Shown here one piece after another: positions 1 to 8,467 of a stretch of 64,000 nucleotides of DNA. The DNA is from Clostridiales bacterium UBA5888 (GTDB lineage Bacteria; Bacillota; Clostridia; Oscillospirales; Oscillospiraceae), in contig DJEW01000011.1 of NCBI GenBank assembly GCA_002431965.1, forward strand, positions 71,784-135,783, read 5' to 3'. The notes beneath the pieces are model-generated. The model made no database searches. It saw nothing but the letters and a program-made list of their open reading frames with translations, and was not told the DNA's origin. Position 1 is the first letter of the stretch, and every line of letters starts with the position of its first letter. Both the position numbers and the translations under genes were made by a program.

Positions 1-2
1 CG

Positions 3-1040
3 GCGGCAGTGTCCGGCGTTGCGTCGGATCTTGACATCGGCGTGTCCGGCATTCAGCTTTTTGTCATGGCGATACCGTATAACTTCTATTCGCTGCTCAC
101 CTTTGTTTTCATCATCGCCATAACCTGCATGAAGTTTGACTACGGTCCCATGCGCCTGCACGAGATGAACGCCCGGCTCAACGGCGATCTCGGCGCGCTG
201 GAGAGCGGGGAGGACGCGACCGCCGCCAACCCCAGGGGGCGCGTTATCGACCTTATCCTCCCGGTATGCATTCTCATTGTCGCGTGCACCATCGGCATGA
301 TCTATGTCGGCGGCTTCTTCGGCGTTGACGCCTGGGGCGGCACGGACTGCGCGGGCGACTTTATCGCCGCGTTCGGCAACACCGACGCATTCGTCGGTCT
401 CCCCTGGGGCGGCATTATTTCACTTGTGCTGATCGTTATCTATATGCTTGCCCGCCGCCTTATGAGCTTCAAGGAGGCGATGGAATGCGTGCCCAAGGGA
501 TTTATCGCCATGGTGCCGCCCATCATCATCCTCACAATGGCGGTTTCTCTCAAGACCATGACCTCCAACCTCGGCGCGGCAGAGTATGTGCATGATCTGA
601 TGCTCGGCGCATCGCAGAGCCTTTACAACATGCTGCCCGCCGTCATCTTCATCGTCGCGTGCATTCTCGCCTTTGCCTCCGGCACGTCCTGGGGCACGTT
701 CGGCATACTCATCCCCATCGTCACGGCCATCTTCCCCAGCGACAGCACCCTTCTCATCATCGGCATATCCGCCTGCTGCGCGGGCGCTGTCTGCGGCGAT
801 CACTGCTCCCCCATCTCCGACACGACCATCATGGCCTCCGCCGGTGCGCAGACCAACCATCTCGATCATGTCACCACGCAGCTGCCGTATGTCATCACAG
901 TTGCGGCGGTAAGCTTTGTGACGTACATCTTCGCGGGCTTTGTGCAGAATGCGGCTATCAGCCTCGCCGTCGGCGCGGCGCTGACTGTGGGCACGCTGTT
1001 CGCGATACGCTCGGCTGAGAGCAAAAAAGCCGGCGCCTGA
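3..1040 (+). CDS. NhaC-family Na+/H+ antiporter, 3' part
   Basis: The reading frame is open to the left edge, so the N-terminus lies outside the window. About 345 residues are visible. The protein is highly hydrophobic, and its segments around GTSWGTFGILIPI and GDHCSPISDTTIMAS are characteristic of NhaC-type sodium/proton antiporters of the inner membrane. Family knowledge says it exchanges external protons for internal sodium; a related role in amino-acid or organic-acid exchange cannot be excluded because several NhaC relatives have changed substrate. It is followed directly by a strong terminator, so it ends its transcription unit. Confidence 0.85.
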   Translation, partial: AAVSGVASDLDIGVSGIQLFVMAIPYNFYSLLTFVFIIAITCMKFDYGPMRLHEMNARLNGDLGALESGEDATAANPRGRVIDLILPVCILIVACTIGMIYVGGFFGVDAWGGTDCAGDFIAAFGNTDAFVGLPWGGIISLVLIVIYMLARRLMSFKEAMECVPKGFIAMVPPIIILTMAVSLKTMTSNLGAAEYVHDLMLGASQSLYNMLPAVIFIVACILAFASGTSWGTFGILIPIVTAIFPSDSTLLIIGISACCAGAVCGDHCSPISDTTIMASAGAQTNHLDHVTTQLPYVITVAAVSFVTYIFAGFVQNAAISLAVGAALTVGTLFAIRSAESKKAGA

Positions 1041-1058
1041 TTTTCACACATATATCCG

Positions 1059-1091
1059 AAAAGCTGCGGGAGCGATTTCCGCAGCTTTTTT
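1059..1091 (+). terminator. Rho-independent terminator of the antiporter gene
   Basis: A 9-bp perfect stem (AAGCTGCGG with CCGCAGCTT, 1061-1069 and 1079-1087) is followed by a run of six T. It begins about 20 bases after the antiporter stop codon. Confidence 0.9.
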
Positions 1092-1092
1092 G

Positions 1093-1121
1093 TTGCTTTT
1101 TGGCGCGCGATGGCGTAAAAT
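1093..1121 (+). promoter_or_regulatory. Sigma-A type promoter of the ClC gene
   Basis: TTGCTT at 1093-1098 and TAAAAT at 1116-1121 are separated by exactly 17 bases, immediately after the preceding terminator and 34 bases before the ClC start codon. Confidence 0.55.
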
Positions 1122-1155
1122 ATAGCGGTTTTCTGAAATACAAGGAGAGAAGCCT

Positions 1156-2469
1156 ATGAACGCGGTGCGTAAATTCATGAATGAAGCGCGGCTGTACGCC
1201 GTGGCGCTGGGCAAGTGGCTTGCCGTGGCGGCGCTGACGGGGGTGCTGTGCGGGCTTATCGGGTCGGCGTTCGCGCTGAGCGTGGGCTATGTGACGCGCC
1301 TGAGGACGGCGAACGGATGGCTTATCTATCTGCTGCCTCTGGCGGGCGCGGTGATCGCATACGTGTACAGGGCGCTTCGCACCGAGGGGCTGGGCACGGA
1401 CGATATTATAGACGCGGTGCATCTGGGAAAGCCGCTGAACGCAAAGCTTGTGCCGTCGATATTCATCGGCACGGTGCTGACGCATCTTTGCGGCGGCTCT
1501 GCCGGGCGCGAGGGCGCAGCGCTGCAGATGGGCGGCACGATAGGCTACTGGTCGTCGCGGGCGCTGCGCCTTGACGACCGCGACACGCGCACGGGGACGC
1601 TGTGCGGTATGGCGGCGTTTTTCTCCGCCCTCTTCGGCACGCCTCTTGCCGCGACGATGTTCGCCATCATGGCAATAAGCGTGGGGGAGCTGTACCATGC
1701 GGCGTTCATCCCCTGCTTTACCGCCTCGCTCGTCGCCTATGGGCTGTCGATGTGGCTGGGGGTAGCGCCGGTGCGCTTTACGGCGGTCATTCCCACGCTC
1801 ACCTCAAGCGGGCTTTTGCGCGCGGCGGCGCTCGCGGCGCTGTGCGCGTGGGTGTCGGCGCTGTTCTGCGCGCTGCTGCACTCATCCGCGCGGCACATGA
1901 AAAAATATATTCCAAATCCATGGCTTCGCGCCGCTGTGGGCGGGACGATAGTTGTGGCGCTGACGCTTATCTGCGGCACGACGGATTATAACGGCGCGGG
2001 CATGGATGTCATCACTGCCGCAATTGAGCAGGGGCGTGTGAAGCCGGAGGCGTTCGCGCTGAAAATGCTGTTCACCGCAGTGACGCTGGCGGCGGGGTTC
2101 AAAGGCGGCGAGGTCGTGCCGTGCTTTTTTGTGGGGGCGACATTCGGCTGTGCCGTCGCACCGCTGCTGGGGCTGCCCGCGTCGTTCGGCGCGGCGCTTG
2201 GGCTGGTGAGCGTTTTCTGCGGCGCGACGAACTGCCCTGTTGCATCGACATTTCTGTCCATCGAGCTTTTCGGCGGGAGCGGGCTGCTGTATTTCGCGCT
2301 TGCCTGCGGCGTGAGCTATATGCTCTCGGGCTACGGCGGGCTGTACTCCAGCCAGACCATACTCTATTCAAAGCTCAAGGCGCAGTATATCAACGTCCAC
2401 ACCAACGCCCACCATGTCGGCGATCCGAACGAAAAGCTGCCGGATGTGAAGGGCAGCCTGAAGGAATAG
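1156..2469 (+). CDS. ClC-family chloride channel/antiporter
   Basis: The 437-residue integral membrane protein has the ClC hallmarks: GSAGREGA, with the gating glutamate at about residue 119, and the later GGEVVPCFFVGATFG block that matches the GGxFxP anion-binding loop. It lacks the C-terminal CBS domains of some ClC proteins and is near the size of compact bacterial forms. Chloride or another halide, including fluoride in some clades, could be the substrate. The ATG follows an AAGGAGAG ribosome site. It is monocistronic: its own promoter lies upstream and a bidirectional terminator downstream. Confidence 0.88.
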   Translation: MNAVRKFMNEARLYAVALGKWLAVAALTGVLCGLIGSAFALSVGYVTRLRTANGWLIYLLPLAGAVIAYVYRALRTEGLGTDDIIDAVHLGKPLNAKLVPSIFIGTVLTHLCGGSAGREGAALQMGGTIGYWSSRALRLDDRDTRTGTLCGMAAFFSALFGTPLAATMFAIMAISVGELYHAAFIPCFTASLVAYGLSMWLGVAPVRFTAVIPTLTSSGLLRAAALAALCAWVSALFCALLHSSARHMKKYIPNPWLRAAVGGTIVVALTLICGTTDYNGAGMDVITAAIEQGRVKPEAFALKMLFTAVTLAAGFKGGEVVPCFFVGATFGCAVAPLLGLPASFGAALGLVSVFCGATNCPVASTFLSIELFGGSGLLYFALACGVSYMLSGYGGLYSSQTILYSKLKAQYINVHTNAHHVGDPNEKLPDVKGSLKE

Positions 2470-2476
2470 CGAATAA

Positions 2477-2509
2477 AAAACCTCACGATCACACCGGTCG
2501 TGAGGTTTT
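2477..2509. terminator. Bidirectional terminator between convergent genes
   Basis: A 12-bp stem, AAAACCTCACGA with TCGTGAGGTTTT, has A and T runs on opposite sides. It serves the rightward ClC gene and the leftward DUF2142 gene. Confidence 0.88.
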
Positions 2510-2524
2510 GGCGTTATACCCGAT

Positions 2525-3580
2525 TTACACATTGAACATCGTATACTCCACAATGGCGAGGACGGTGCGCGCAAGGAGCAGCACCGTGAGCACGGTAAGT
2601 CCGCGCGATACATCGCGCCGCAAATGCACGAGCGAGCCGTGCGAGGCGACGAGCGCGGCGGTGATAACGGGCGTGAAGTACCGCCCCTGAACGCCGACTA
2701 TTATTTTGTCGGTATTGCGTATCCACGTGAGGAACATCGTGAGCATAAACGTGACCGCGACGGCGAAAACGATGGCGACGAGCACGGCGCGCATACCGCG
2801 CGGCAGCATAAACTCCTCCCCGTCGACATTCTGCGCCGAGAGGACGAGCAGCACAATGAGCGTGGGGACGATCCATGTGGGCAGCTCAAGGTTGCAGGTG
2901 CTCAGGCTCTGCCCGATGCACTGTGCGACCCATGTTGAAAAGCTGACGTTGAACGTGTTTTTGAAAATGCCGAAGGCGTCGCCGGGGTTCGTGAGGAAGA
3001 AGGCGAGAGTATACTTTTCGCCGCCTTGAGCGCCGAAGCTGGGCGGTGTACTGTGCATGATGCGGACGAGCGAGGGAATGGATATGACCGCAAACGCGGC
3101 GGCGCACGCCGCGATGAGCAGCGCGAAGCACGCGCCCTTTGTTATCCTGCCCGTGAAGCGCTCGCGCGGGATGAACGGGAAGAGGAGGATGAACGCGATA
3201 TAGATCCCCTTGGCGGGCGCGAGCAGCACCGCCGAGACGAAGATCATCACAAACGCCAGCCGCTCCGCCGCCTTATCCCCGTCGCTGAGGATGACGCGCA
3301 GCATTGCCGCGAACAGCACGAGCGTGAGCGAGGTTATAAAGTTATCGTATGAGAGGGAAACCGCCTGCTGAAGTGCCATCGGCACCAGCCCTGCCAGCCC
3401 GAACGTGACCTTGAAGCGCGGGGCAAGACGGATGGCGATGTGCAGACACGCGACATAAAACAGCAGGTTGAAAAACCGACCGAGCATGAACGTTGTGACC
3501 CCGTTGAACGCGCACAGCCGCGCCAGCGCGAAGCCGAGCATCTGTGGCAGATACTCCAGCGCGTAGGTCAGCGTCCACAT
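2525..3580 (-). CDS. DUF2142-like membrane protein, C-terminal fragment
   Basis: This 351-residue polytopic membrane protein starts abruptly in the middle of what looks like a transmembrane transferase-like fold. Its frame stays open upstream into the preceding fragment, and the two join in frame if one base is added to the G7 run at 3630-3636. Joined, they would make a protein of about 535 residues, normal for DUF2142 integral membrane proteins that resemble GT-C glycosyltransferases. The function is not known; a role in cell-surface polysaccharide is a guess from the family. The first ATG may be unused if the two parts are one gene. Confidence 0.6.
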   Translation of the reverse strand: MWTLTYALEYLPQMLGFALARLCAFNGVTTFMLGRFFNLLFYVACLHIAIRLAPRFKVTFGLAGLVPMALQQAVSLSYDNFITSLTLVLFAAMLRVILSDGDKAAERLAFVMIFVSAVLLAPAKGIYIAFILLFPFIPRERFTGRITKGACFALLIAACAAAFAVISIPSLVRIMHSTPPSFGAQGGEKYTLAFFLTNPGDAFGIFKNTFNVSFSTWVAQCIGQSLSTCNLELPTWIVPTLIVLLVLSAQNVDGEEFMLPRGMRAVLVAIVFAVAVTFMLTMFLTWIRNTDKIIVGVQGRYFTPVITAALVASHGSLVHLRRDVSRGLTVLTVLLLARTVLAIVEYTMFNV

Positions 3581-3594
3581 GGTGGAGAGCGTGT

Positions 3595-4131
3595 TTACGT
3601 CATAGACAGAACTGGAAGAATCCGGATTCGGGGGGGCAGATGACCGCCAAGCTCGTTAATGATGCGCAGATACCCTGTGCAGACGTTGTTGTGGTTTGTA
3701 AAGCCCGTGAAGTCCGCGATGGAAGCGTCGCACGGTGAGCCGAAGAGCCGATTCGTCAGCTCGACGATCGCCTCAAAATGCGTGACCTCATCCGGGACGG
3801 AGATGGGCGTGATGGTGAAAAGGAAGAAGAGACCGAACACTCCGGCAAGCGCGGGGAAAAGCCTCTCCGGGCGCAGCTCGCGCCCGATGAGCAGCGCGAA
3901 CGTGCCGAACACCACGGCGCTCAGGAGAAGGACGATGCCGGTCTCGTAGTCATAGAGAGGACCCGACACGTCCGGCGAGAAGCCAAGATTATAGAGGAAA
4001 AGCAGCATTTGCCCCGGACGCGCGGCGGTGCGTACGGCAAAGAGCACGGCGATGACCGCCGCACCCGCGCCAAGCGTGAGAGCGCGTTTCTTTTTCACAT
4101 CGAAAGCTTTTAATCTTGCGGGAAAGGTCAT
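3595..4131 (-). CDS. DUF2142-like membrane protein, N-terminal fragment
   Basis: This N-terminal part carries a first membrane segment and the SVPDEVTHFEA motif, which resembles the acidic PxDExxH loop expected near the start of DUF2142 and GT-C-like proteins. I place the start at 4131 because an ACGAGG ribosome site lies 8 bases upstream; an earlier ATG at 4188 has no such site. It stops at 3595 only because of the frame in the homopolymer at 3630-3636, and the continuation is the next fragment downstream. It follows the NlpC/P60 gene in the same direction with a short gap, so they may be one operon. Confidence 0.55.
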   Translation of the reverse strand: MTFPARLKAFDVKKKRALTLGAGAAVIAVLFAVRTAARPGQMLLFLYNLGFSPDVSGPLYDYETGIVLLLSAVVFGTFALLIGRELRPERLFPALAGVFGLFFLFTITPISVPDEVTHFEAIVELTNRLFGSPCDASIADFTGFTNHNNVCTGYLRIINELGGHLPPRIRILPVLSMT

Positions 4132-4191
4132 TTTGCTTACCTCGTTTCTTCCAAAATACCGCTGCGAAAGCCGCTTGGATTTCAGCATATA

Positions 4192-5013
4192 TCAGGGCGC
4201 GGTTTGGTTTTCCAGCAGCAGCTCGTCGCACCCGACGATGCGCCGCGCGGTATAGTCGCGCTTGCTGTATGCGTCCTCAAGCGAGGTGAGCACCACGCCG
4301 TAAGCCGAACCCATGGCGTGAATATAATACCCGCTGCCGACATATATCCCGATGTGCCCGACGTATTTGCCGGAGGTGTAGAACGCCAGAAGATCGCCGG
4401 GCAAAAGCGCGTCATGCGCGACCTCCACGCCCTGCTTGGCCTGATCGTTTGCCACGCGCTCCAAGTGGTAGCCGAACTGCTCATAGATATAGTACACAAA
4501 GCCGGAGCAGTCAAACCCGGTGTCGGGAGACTTGCCGCCGTACTTGTACTTCCATCCGATGTAACCGGCGGCGTACTCCGCGATCTGCTGCCCCAACAGT
4601 TCCTCCGCCGTCGGCTGCGGCACGGCGGGTTCGGTCTCTCTATCGGGCGGGGCGAGGAACGAGGGGGTGAAAGCTGCTTCACCCAGCGCGAGACGCAGCG
4701 CGCCGCCGGCAGTATCAAGCTTTGCCGTCCGCTCTGCGCCGAGCGTGCAGCCTGGGAAGAAGCGCAGTGTTACTGCGCCGCCTGCCTCTGTCCATTCAAA
4801 GGGCACGGAGGCATATGCGCCTGTGCCGTCTGCGCAGAATGTGAGCGCGTGGGCGTCGCCCTCCGCCGACCACTCCGCCAGCGTCAGCAGCCGCCCAACG
4901 GCGGAGAGCATGACCGGCGGCGCGGTATTCTTTTTTATAATATGCCCGCTGCAGCTGGCAAGCAGGTATGCCAGCAGTACCGCTGCGAGCAAAATCGACA
5001 GCCATCTTTTCAT
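4192..5013 (-). CDS. NlpC/P60-family cell-wall peptidase lipoprotein
   Basis: The protein begins with a lysine-arginine head, a hydrophobic stretch and the lipobox LASC (Cys21), so it should be an outer-face lipoprotein. A variable middle part is followed by a C-terminal NlpC/P60 cysteine peptidase domain with the catalytic Cys169 in FDCSGF, a histidine in HIGIYVG and a second in YYIHA. The family cleaves peptidoglycan stem peptides, typically the D-Glu to diamino-acid bond. The start is uncertain: the 5013 ATG gives a clean signal peptide, but no ribosome site is visible and a TATAAT overlaps an alternative ATG at 5022, so leaderless translation is possible. Confidence 0.85.
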   Translation of the reverse strand: MKRWLSILLAAVLLAYLLASCSGHIIKKNTAPPVMLSAVGRLLTLAEWSAEGDAHALTFCADGTGAYASVPFEWTEAGGAVTLRFFPGCTLGAERTAKLDTAGGALRLALGEAAFTPSFLAPPDRETEPAVPQPTAEELLGQQIAEYAAGYIGWKYKYGGKSPDTGFDCSGFVYYIYEQFGYHLERVANDQAKQGVEVAHDALLPGDLLAFYTSGKYVGHIGIYVGSGYYIHAMGSAYGVVLTSLEDAYSKRDYTARRIVGCDELLLENQTAP

Positions 5014-5064
5014 GCCACGCATTATATCACAAAAAATGCAATTGTACATATAAATTTACAAAAC

Positions 5065-5093
5065 TTGACGCAAGGAGCAGACGCGGATATAAT
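5065..5093 (+). promoter_or_regulatory. Promoter of the addBA operon
   Basis: TTGACG (5065-5070) and a perfect TATAAT (5088-5093) have a 17-base spacer. The addB start lies 41 bases downstream behind a GGGAGGG ribosome site. Confidence 0.8.
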
Positions 5094-5134
5094 TTATTGC
5101 AATAAGTATAGACTGATAGAACGGGAGGGCGGAT

Positions 5135-8100
5135 ATGCTCACTCTCATAACCGGCAAGGCGGGCACGGGCAAGACCTCCGCCGTGATAGACGAGATAAAC
5201 GAAGCCGTCGGGCGGCGCGAGGGACAGCGGCTGCTGATAGTCCCGGAGCAGTACAGCCACGAGGCGGAGCGCGAGCTTGGGCGCGTATGCGGCGACAGCG
5301 TGTCGCGCTATGCGGAGGTGTTCAGCTTCACGGGGCTTGCCAGAAGACTAAGAAGCGAGCTGGGCGGCGGGGCGGCAAAGCATCTGGACAAGGGCGGGCG
5401 GCTTTTGTGCATGGCGCTCGCCGCGGCGAGCGTGGGCAGCCGCCTGCGCGTATATTCCGCCGCCGCGCGCCGCGCGGAGCTGCAGGCGCTGCTGCTCGGT
5501 GCGGTGGATGAGCTGAAGGCGTCGTGCATAACGTCTGAGGAGCTTGCCGCCGCGGCGGCGGAGCTGGACGACAGCCTTGGCGATAAGCTTGCCGACCTTG
5601 CGCTGATAAGCGAGGCGTATGACGCCGTCGTCGCAAACGGAAACGCCGACCCTGCCGACGCGCTCACGGTGCTGGCGCAGCAGATACCGGAAAGCCGTAT
5701 AGACGCGGCGTACCATATATATATTGACGGGTTTATAGATTTCACTGCGCAGGAGGCGGCGGTCATCCGCGCGCTATTGAGCCGCGGCGCGGACGTGAGC
5801 GTGTGCCTGACGGTCGATTCGCTCGCGGACGGCAGCGAGGTTTTCGCCCTCAGCCGCCGTGCGGGACGCGCGCTTTCCGCAATGGCGGACGAGCTGGGCG
5901 TGCAGCAGCGCGAAATAAGGCTCGACGGCGCGTCCGGCAAGTGCGCTTCGCTGCGGTTCTTCGCCGACAATATGTTCTCCTACTCCTCTGCACGCTTTGA
6001 GGGCGAGTGCGCGGTCGAGCTTGTGACGGCGGAGAGCGTGAGCGCCGAGTGCGAGCTTGCAGCGGCGAAGGCGCTTGAGCTTGTGCGCGAGCGCGACGCG
6101 CGCTGGCGCGACATTGCTGTGGCAGTGCGCGGGTTTGACGATTACCGCGGCACGCTTGAAAGCATCTTCAGGCACTATGGCGTGCCGCTGTTCACGGCGA
6201 AAAAGAGCGAGCTTTTATATAAACCGCTGCCGCTGCTGGTGTCGCTGGCGTATGAGATAGTCGGCGGCGGATGGGACATTGACGACGTCATCAGCTATAT
6301 GCACACTGGCTTGACCGGGCTGACGGCGGAGGAGTGCGACGAGCTTGAGGCATATATCTTCAAATGGCAGCTGCGCGGCGGCGCATGGGCGCGCCCGGAC
6401 GACTGGCGCCAGCACCCCGACGGCTACGGCGCGGAATATGACAAGGAGACGGACGCTCGGCTGGAGCGGATAAACGCCCTGCGCCGCCGCCTTGCCGCGC
6501 CGCTGCTCGATTTTGAGCGGGAGAGCGCCGCAGCGGAGAGCGCGCAGGGGCAGGCGGCGGCACTGGCGATGCTCTTTGCGCGCCTGAAGCTGCCGGAGCT
6601 TCTGGAAACGCGCGCGGCGGCGCTGACGGATGAGGGGCGCGGCGCACTGGCACAGGAATATGTGCAGCTGTGGGGCATTATCACTGCTGCGCTTGAGCAG
6701 AGCGCCGCCATCCTCGGCGAGAGCGAGATGACGCGCGAGGAGTTCGGGCGGCTCTTCAATCTCATGCTTTCAAAATACGACGTCGGCACGATACCCGTCT
6801 CGCTGGACGCGGTGTCCGCAGGCGACTTTGACCGTATGCGCCGCCGCAGCATAAAGCATCTTATCGTCCTTGGCGCGAGCGACGAGCGTCTGCCGCGCGC
6901 GGACGATGCTGCGGGCGTGTTCTCCGATGCGGAGCGTGCGCGCCTTTCCGAGCGGGGGATCGACCTCGGCGGGGGAGGGGAGAGCGAGCTGTGGCGCGAG
7001 TTTTCGCTTATATATAACTGCCTGACGCTCCCGTCGGAGAGCCTGACGATGTTCTGCCCCATGACGGACAGCGACGGCGAGAGTATCCGACCGGCGTTCG
7101 TGTATAACCGCGCGGCGGCGCTCTTCGGCGTTACGCCGCGCCAGGGCAGGCTTGAGGATGCGCGCATGTCCGCGCCTGCTCCAGCTCTGGGGCTTGCCGC
7201 GCACGCGGTGCACGGCGGAACTGGCGCGGAGCGCGCGGCGGCGGAGTACTTCACGGAGACCCAGCCGGAGCGGAGCGCCGCCATCGCCCGCGCGGCGGAT
7301 ATGACGCGCGGCAGCCTCAGCCCCGCCGCAGTGCGCAGCCTCTACGGCGAGCGCCTGCGGCTGAGCGCGTCGAGGATAGATAAATTCGCCTCGTGCAGGT
7401 ATGCGTACTTCTGCCAGTACGGTCTGCGCGCAAAGCCGTATGAGCCGGCGGGCTTCACCCCGCCGGAGATAGGCACGTTCATGCACTTTGTGCTTGAAAA
7501 GACCGCGCGCGAGGTCAGGGAGCGCGGCGGCTGGCACGCCGTTGACGATGAAGAGCTGACGGAAATATGCACCCGGCATGTGGACACGTATATACACACC
7601 CAGCTCAACGATTTTGAGGAGAAGAGTGCGCGCTTTGTCTACCTTTTCCGCCGCCTGACGCGCGATGTGCGCCAGGTCGTGGCGGACATGGCGGAGGAGC
7701 TGCGCCGCTCGGACTTCGAGCCGCTGGATTTTGAGCTGGACTTTTCCCGTGCGGAGAAGCTGCCGCCGATTGAGCTGGACGACGGCGAGGGGAGCGTGAC
7801 GCTCACCGGCGTTGCCGACAGGGTGGACGGCTGGCTGCACAACGGCAAGCTCTACCTGCGCGTTGTGGACTACAAGACCGGCAAGAAGAAGTTTTCCATG
7901 GCGGATGTGTGGTACGGCATGGGGCTGCAGATGCTCTTGTATCTCTTTGCCCTCGGCGAGAATGGGGAGAAGCTCTACGGCACGGAGACCGTGCCCGCGG
8001 GGGTGATGTACGTTCCCGCGCGCAGCGCAATGCTCTCGCTCCAGCGCGACGCGGAGGACACGGAGCTTGACAAGAAGCGCGCCGATGCAATACGCCGCAG

Positions 8101-8467
8101 CGGGCTTGTGCTGGACGACACGGAGCTGATGGAGGCGTGGGAGCGCGGCACGGACAAGCGCTATATCCCGGTGCATTTCAAAAACGGCGCGCCGGCGGCG
8201 GACGACGTCGCCACAGCGGCGCGCTTCGGGCTGCTGGCGCGGCACATAAAAAAGCGCCTGACGGAGATGGCGGGAGAGCTCAGGCGCGGGAGCATCGCGG
8301 CAGACCCGTACTATCGCGCGCAGCGCGAGAACGCCTGCGTCAACTGCGATTATTTTGACGCCTGTCACTTTGCCGACGGCGAGAACGGCGAAAGCTGCCG
8401 TTATCTCGCGCGGCTCAGACCCGACAAGGTGTGGAGCATGCTGGAGGGGGAGGACGACAATGGCTGA
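5135..8467 (+). CDS. addB: AddB, ATP-dependent helicase/nuclease subunit B
   Basis: The 1110-residue protein starts with a Walker A motif (GKAGTGKT, about residues 7-14). It has a C-terminal RecB-like nuclease core with VDYKTGKKK near residue 910. An iron-sulphur cluster is predicted from Cys754 and the C-x2-C-x5-C group at about 1068, 1071 and 1077, the arrangement known for Bacillus AddB. With AddA it resects double-strand breaks and responds to Chi sites, feeding RecA. The length is typical. Its stop overlaps the addA start by 8 bases, which indicates translational coupling. Confidence 0.96.
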   Translation: MLTLITGKAGTGKTSAVIDEINEAVGRREGQRLLIVPEQYSHEAERELGRVCGDSVSRYAEVFSFTGLARRLRSELGGGAAKHLDKGGRLLCMALAAASVGSRLRVYSAAARRAELQALLLGAVDELKASCITSEELAAAAAELDDSLGDKLADLALISEAYDAVVANGNADPADALTVLAQQIPESRIDAAYHIYIDGFIDFTAQEAAVIRALLSRGADVSVCLTVDSLADGSEVFALSRRAGRALSAMADELGVQQREIRLDGASGKCASLRFFADNMFSYSSARFEGECAVELVTAESVSAECELAAAKALELVRERDARWRDIAVAVRGFDDYRGTLESIFRHYGVPLFTAKKSELLYKPLPLLVSLAYEIVGGGWDIDDVISYMHTGLTGLTAEECDELEAYIFKWQLRGGAWARPDDWRQHPDGYGAEYDKETDARLERINALRRRLAAPLLDFERESAAAESAQGQAAALAMLFARLKLPELLETRAAALTDEGRGALAQEYVQLWGIITAALEQSAAILGESEMTREEFGRLFNLMLSKYDVGTIPVSLDAVSAGDFDRMRRRSIKHLIVLGASDERLPRADDAAGVFSDAERARLSERGIDLGGGGESELWREFSLIYNCLTLPSESLTMFCPMTDSDGESIRPAFVYNRAAALFGVTPRQGRLEDARMSAPAPALGLAAHAVHGGTGAERAAAEYFTETQPERSAAIARAADMTRGSLSPAAVRSLYGERLRLSASRIDKFASCRYAYFCQYGLRAKPYEPAGFTPPEIGTFMHFVLEKTAREVRERGGWHAVDDEELTEICTRHVDTYIHTQLNDFEEKSARFVYLFRRLTRDVRQVVADMAEELRRSDFEPLDFELDFSRAEKLPPIELDDGEGSVTLTGVADRVDGWLHNGKLYLRVVDYKTGKKKFSMADVWYGMGLQMLLYLFALGENGEKLYGTETVPAGVMYVPARSAMLSLQRDAEDTELDKKRADAIRRSGLVLDDTELMEAWERGTDKRYIPVHFKNGAPAADDVATAARFGLLARHIKKRLTEMAGELRRGSIAADPYYRAQRENACVNCDYFDACHFADGENGESCRYLARLRPDKVWSMLEGEDDNG

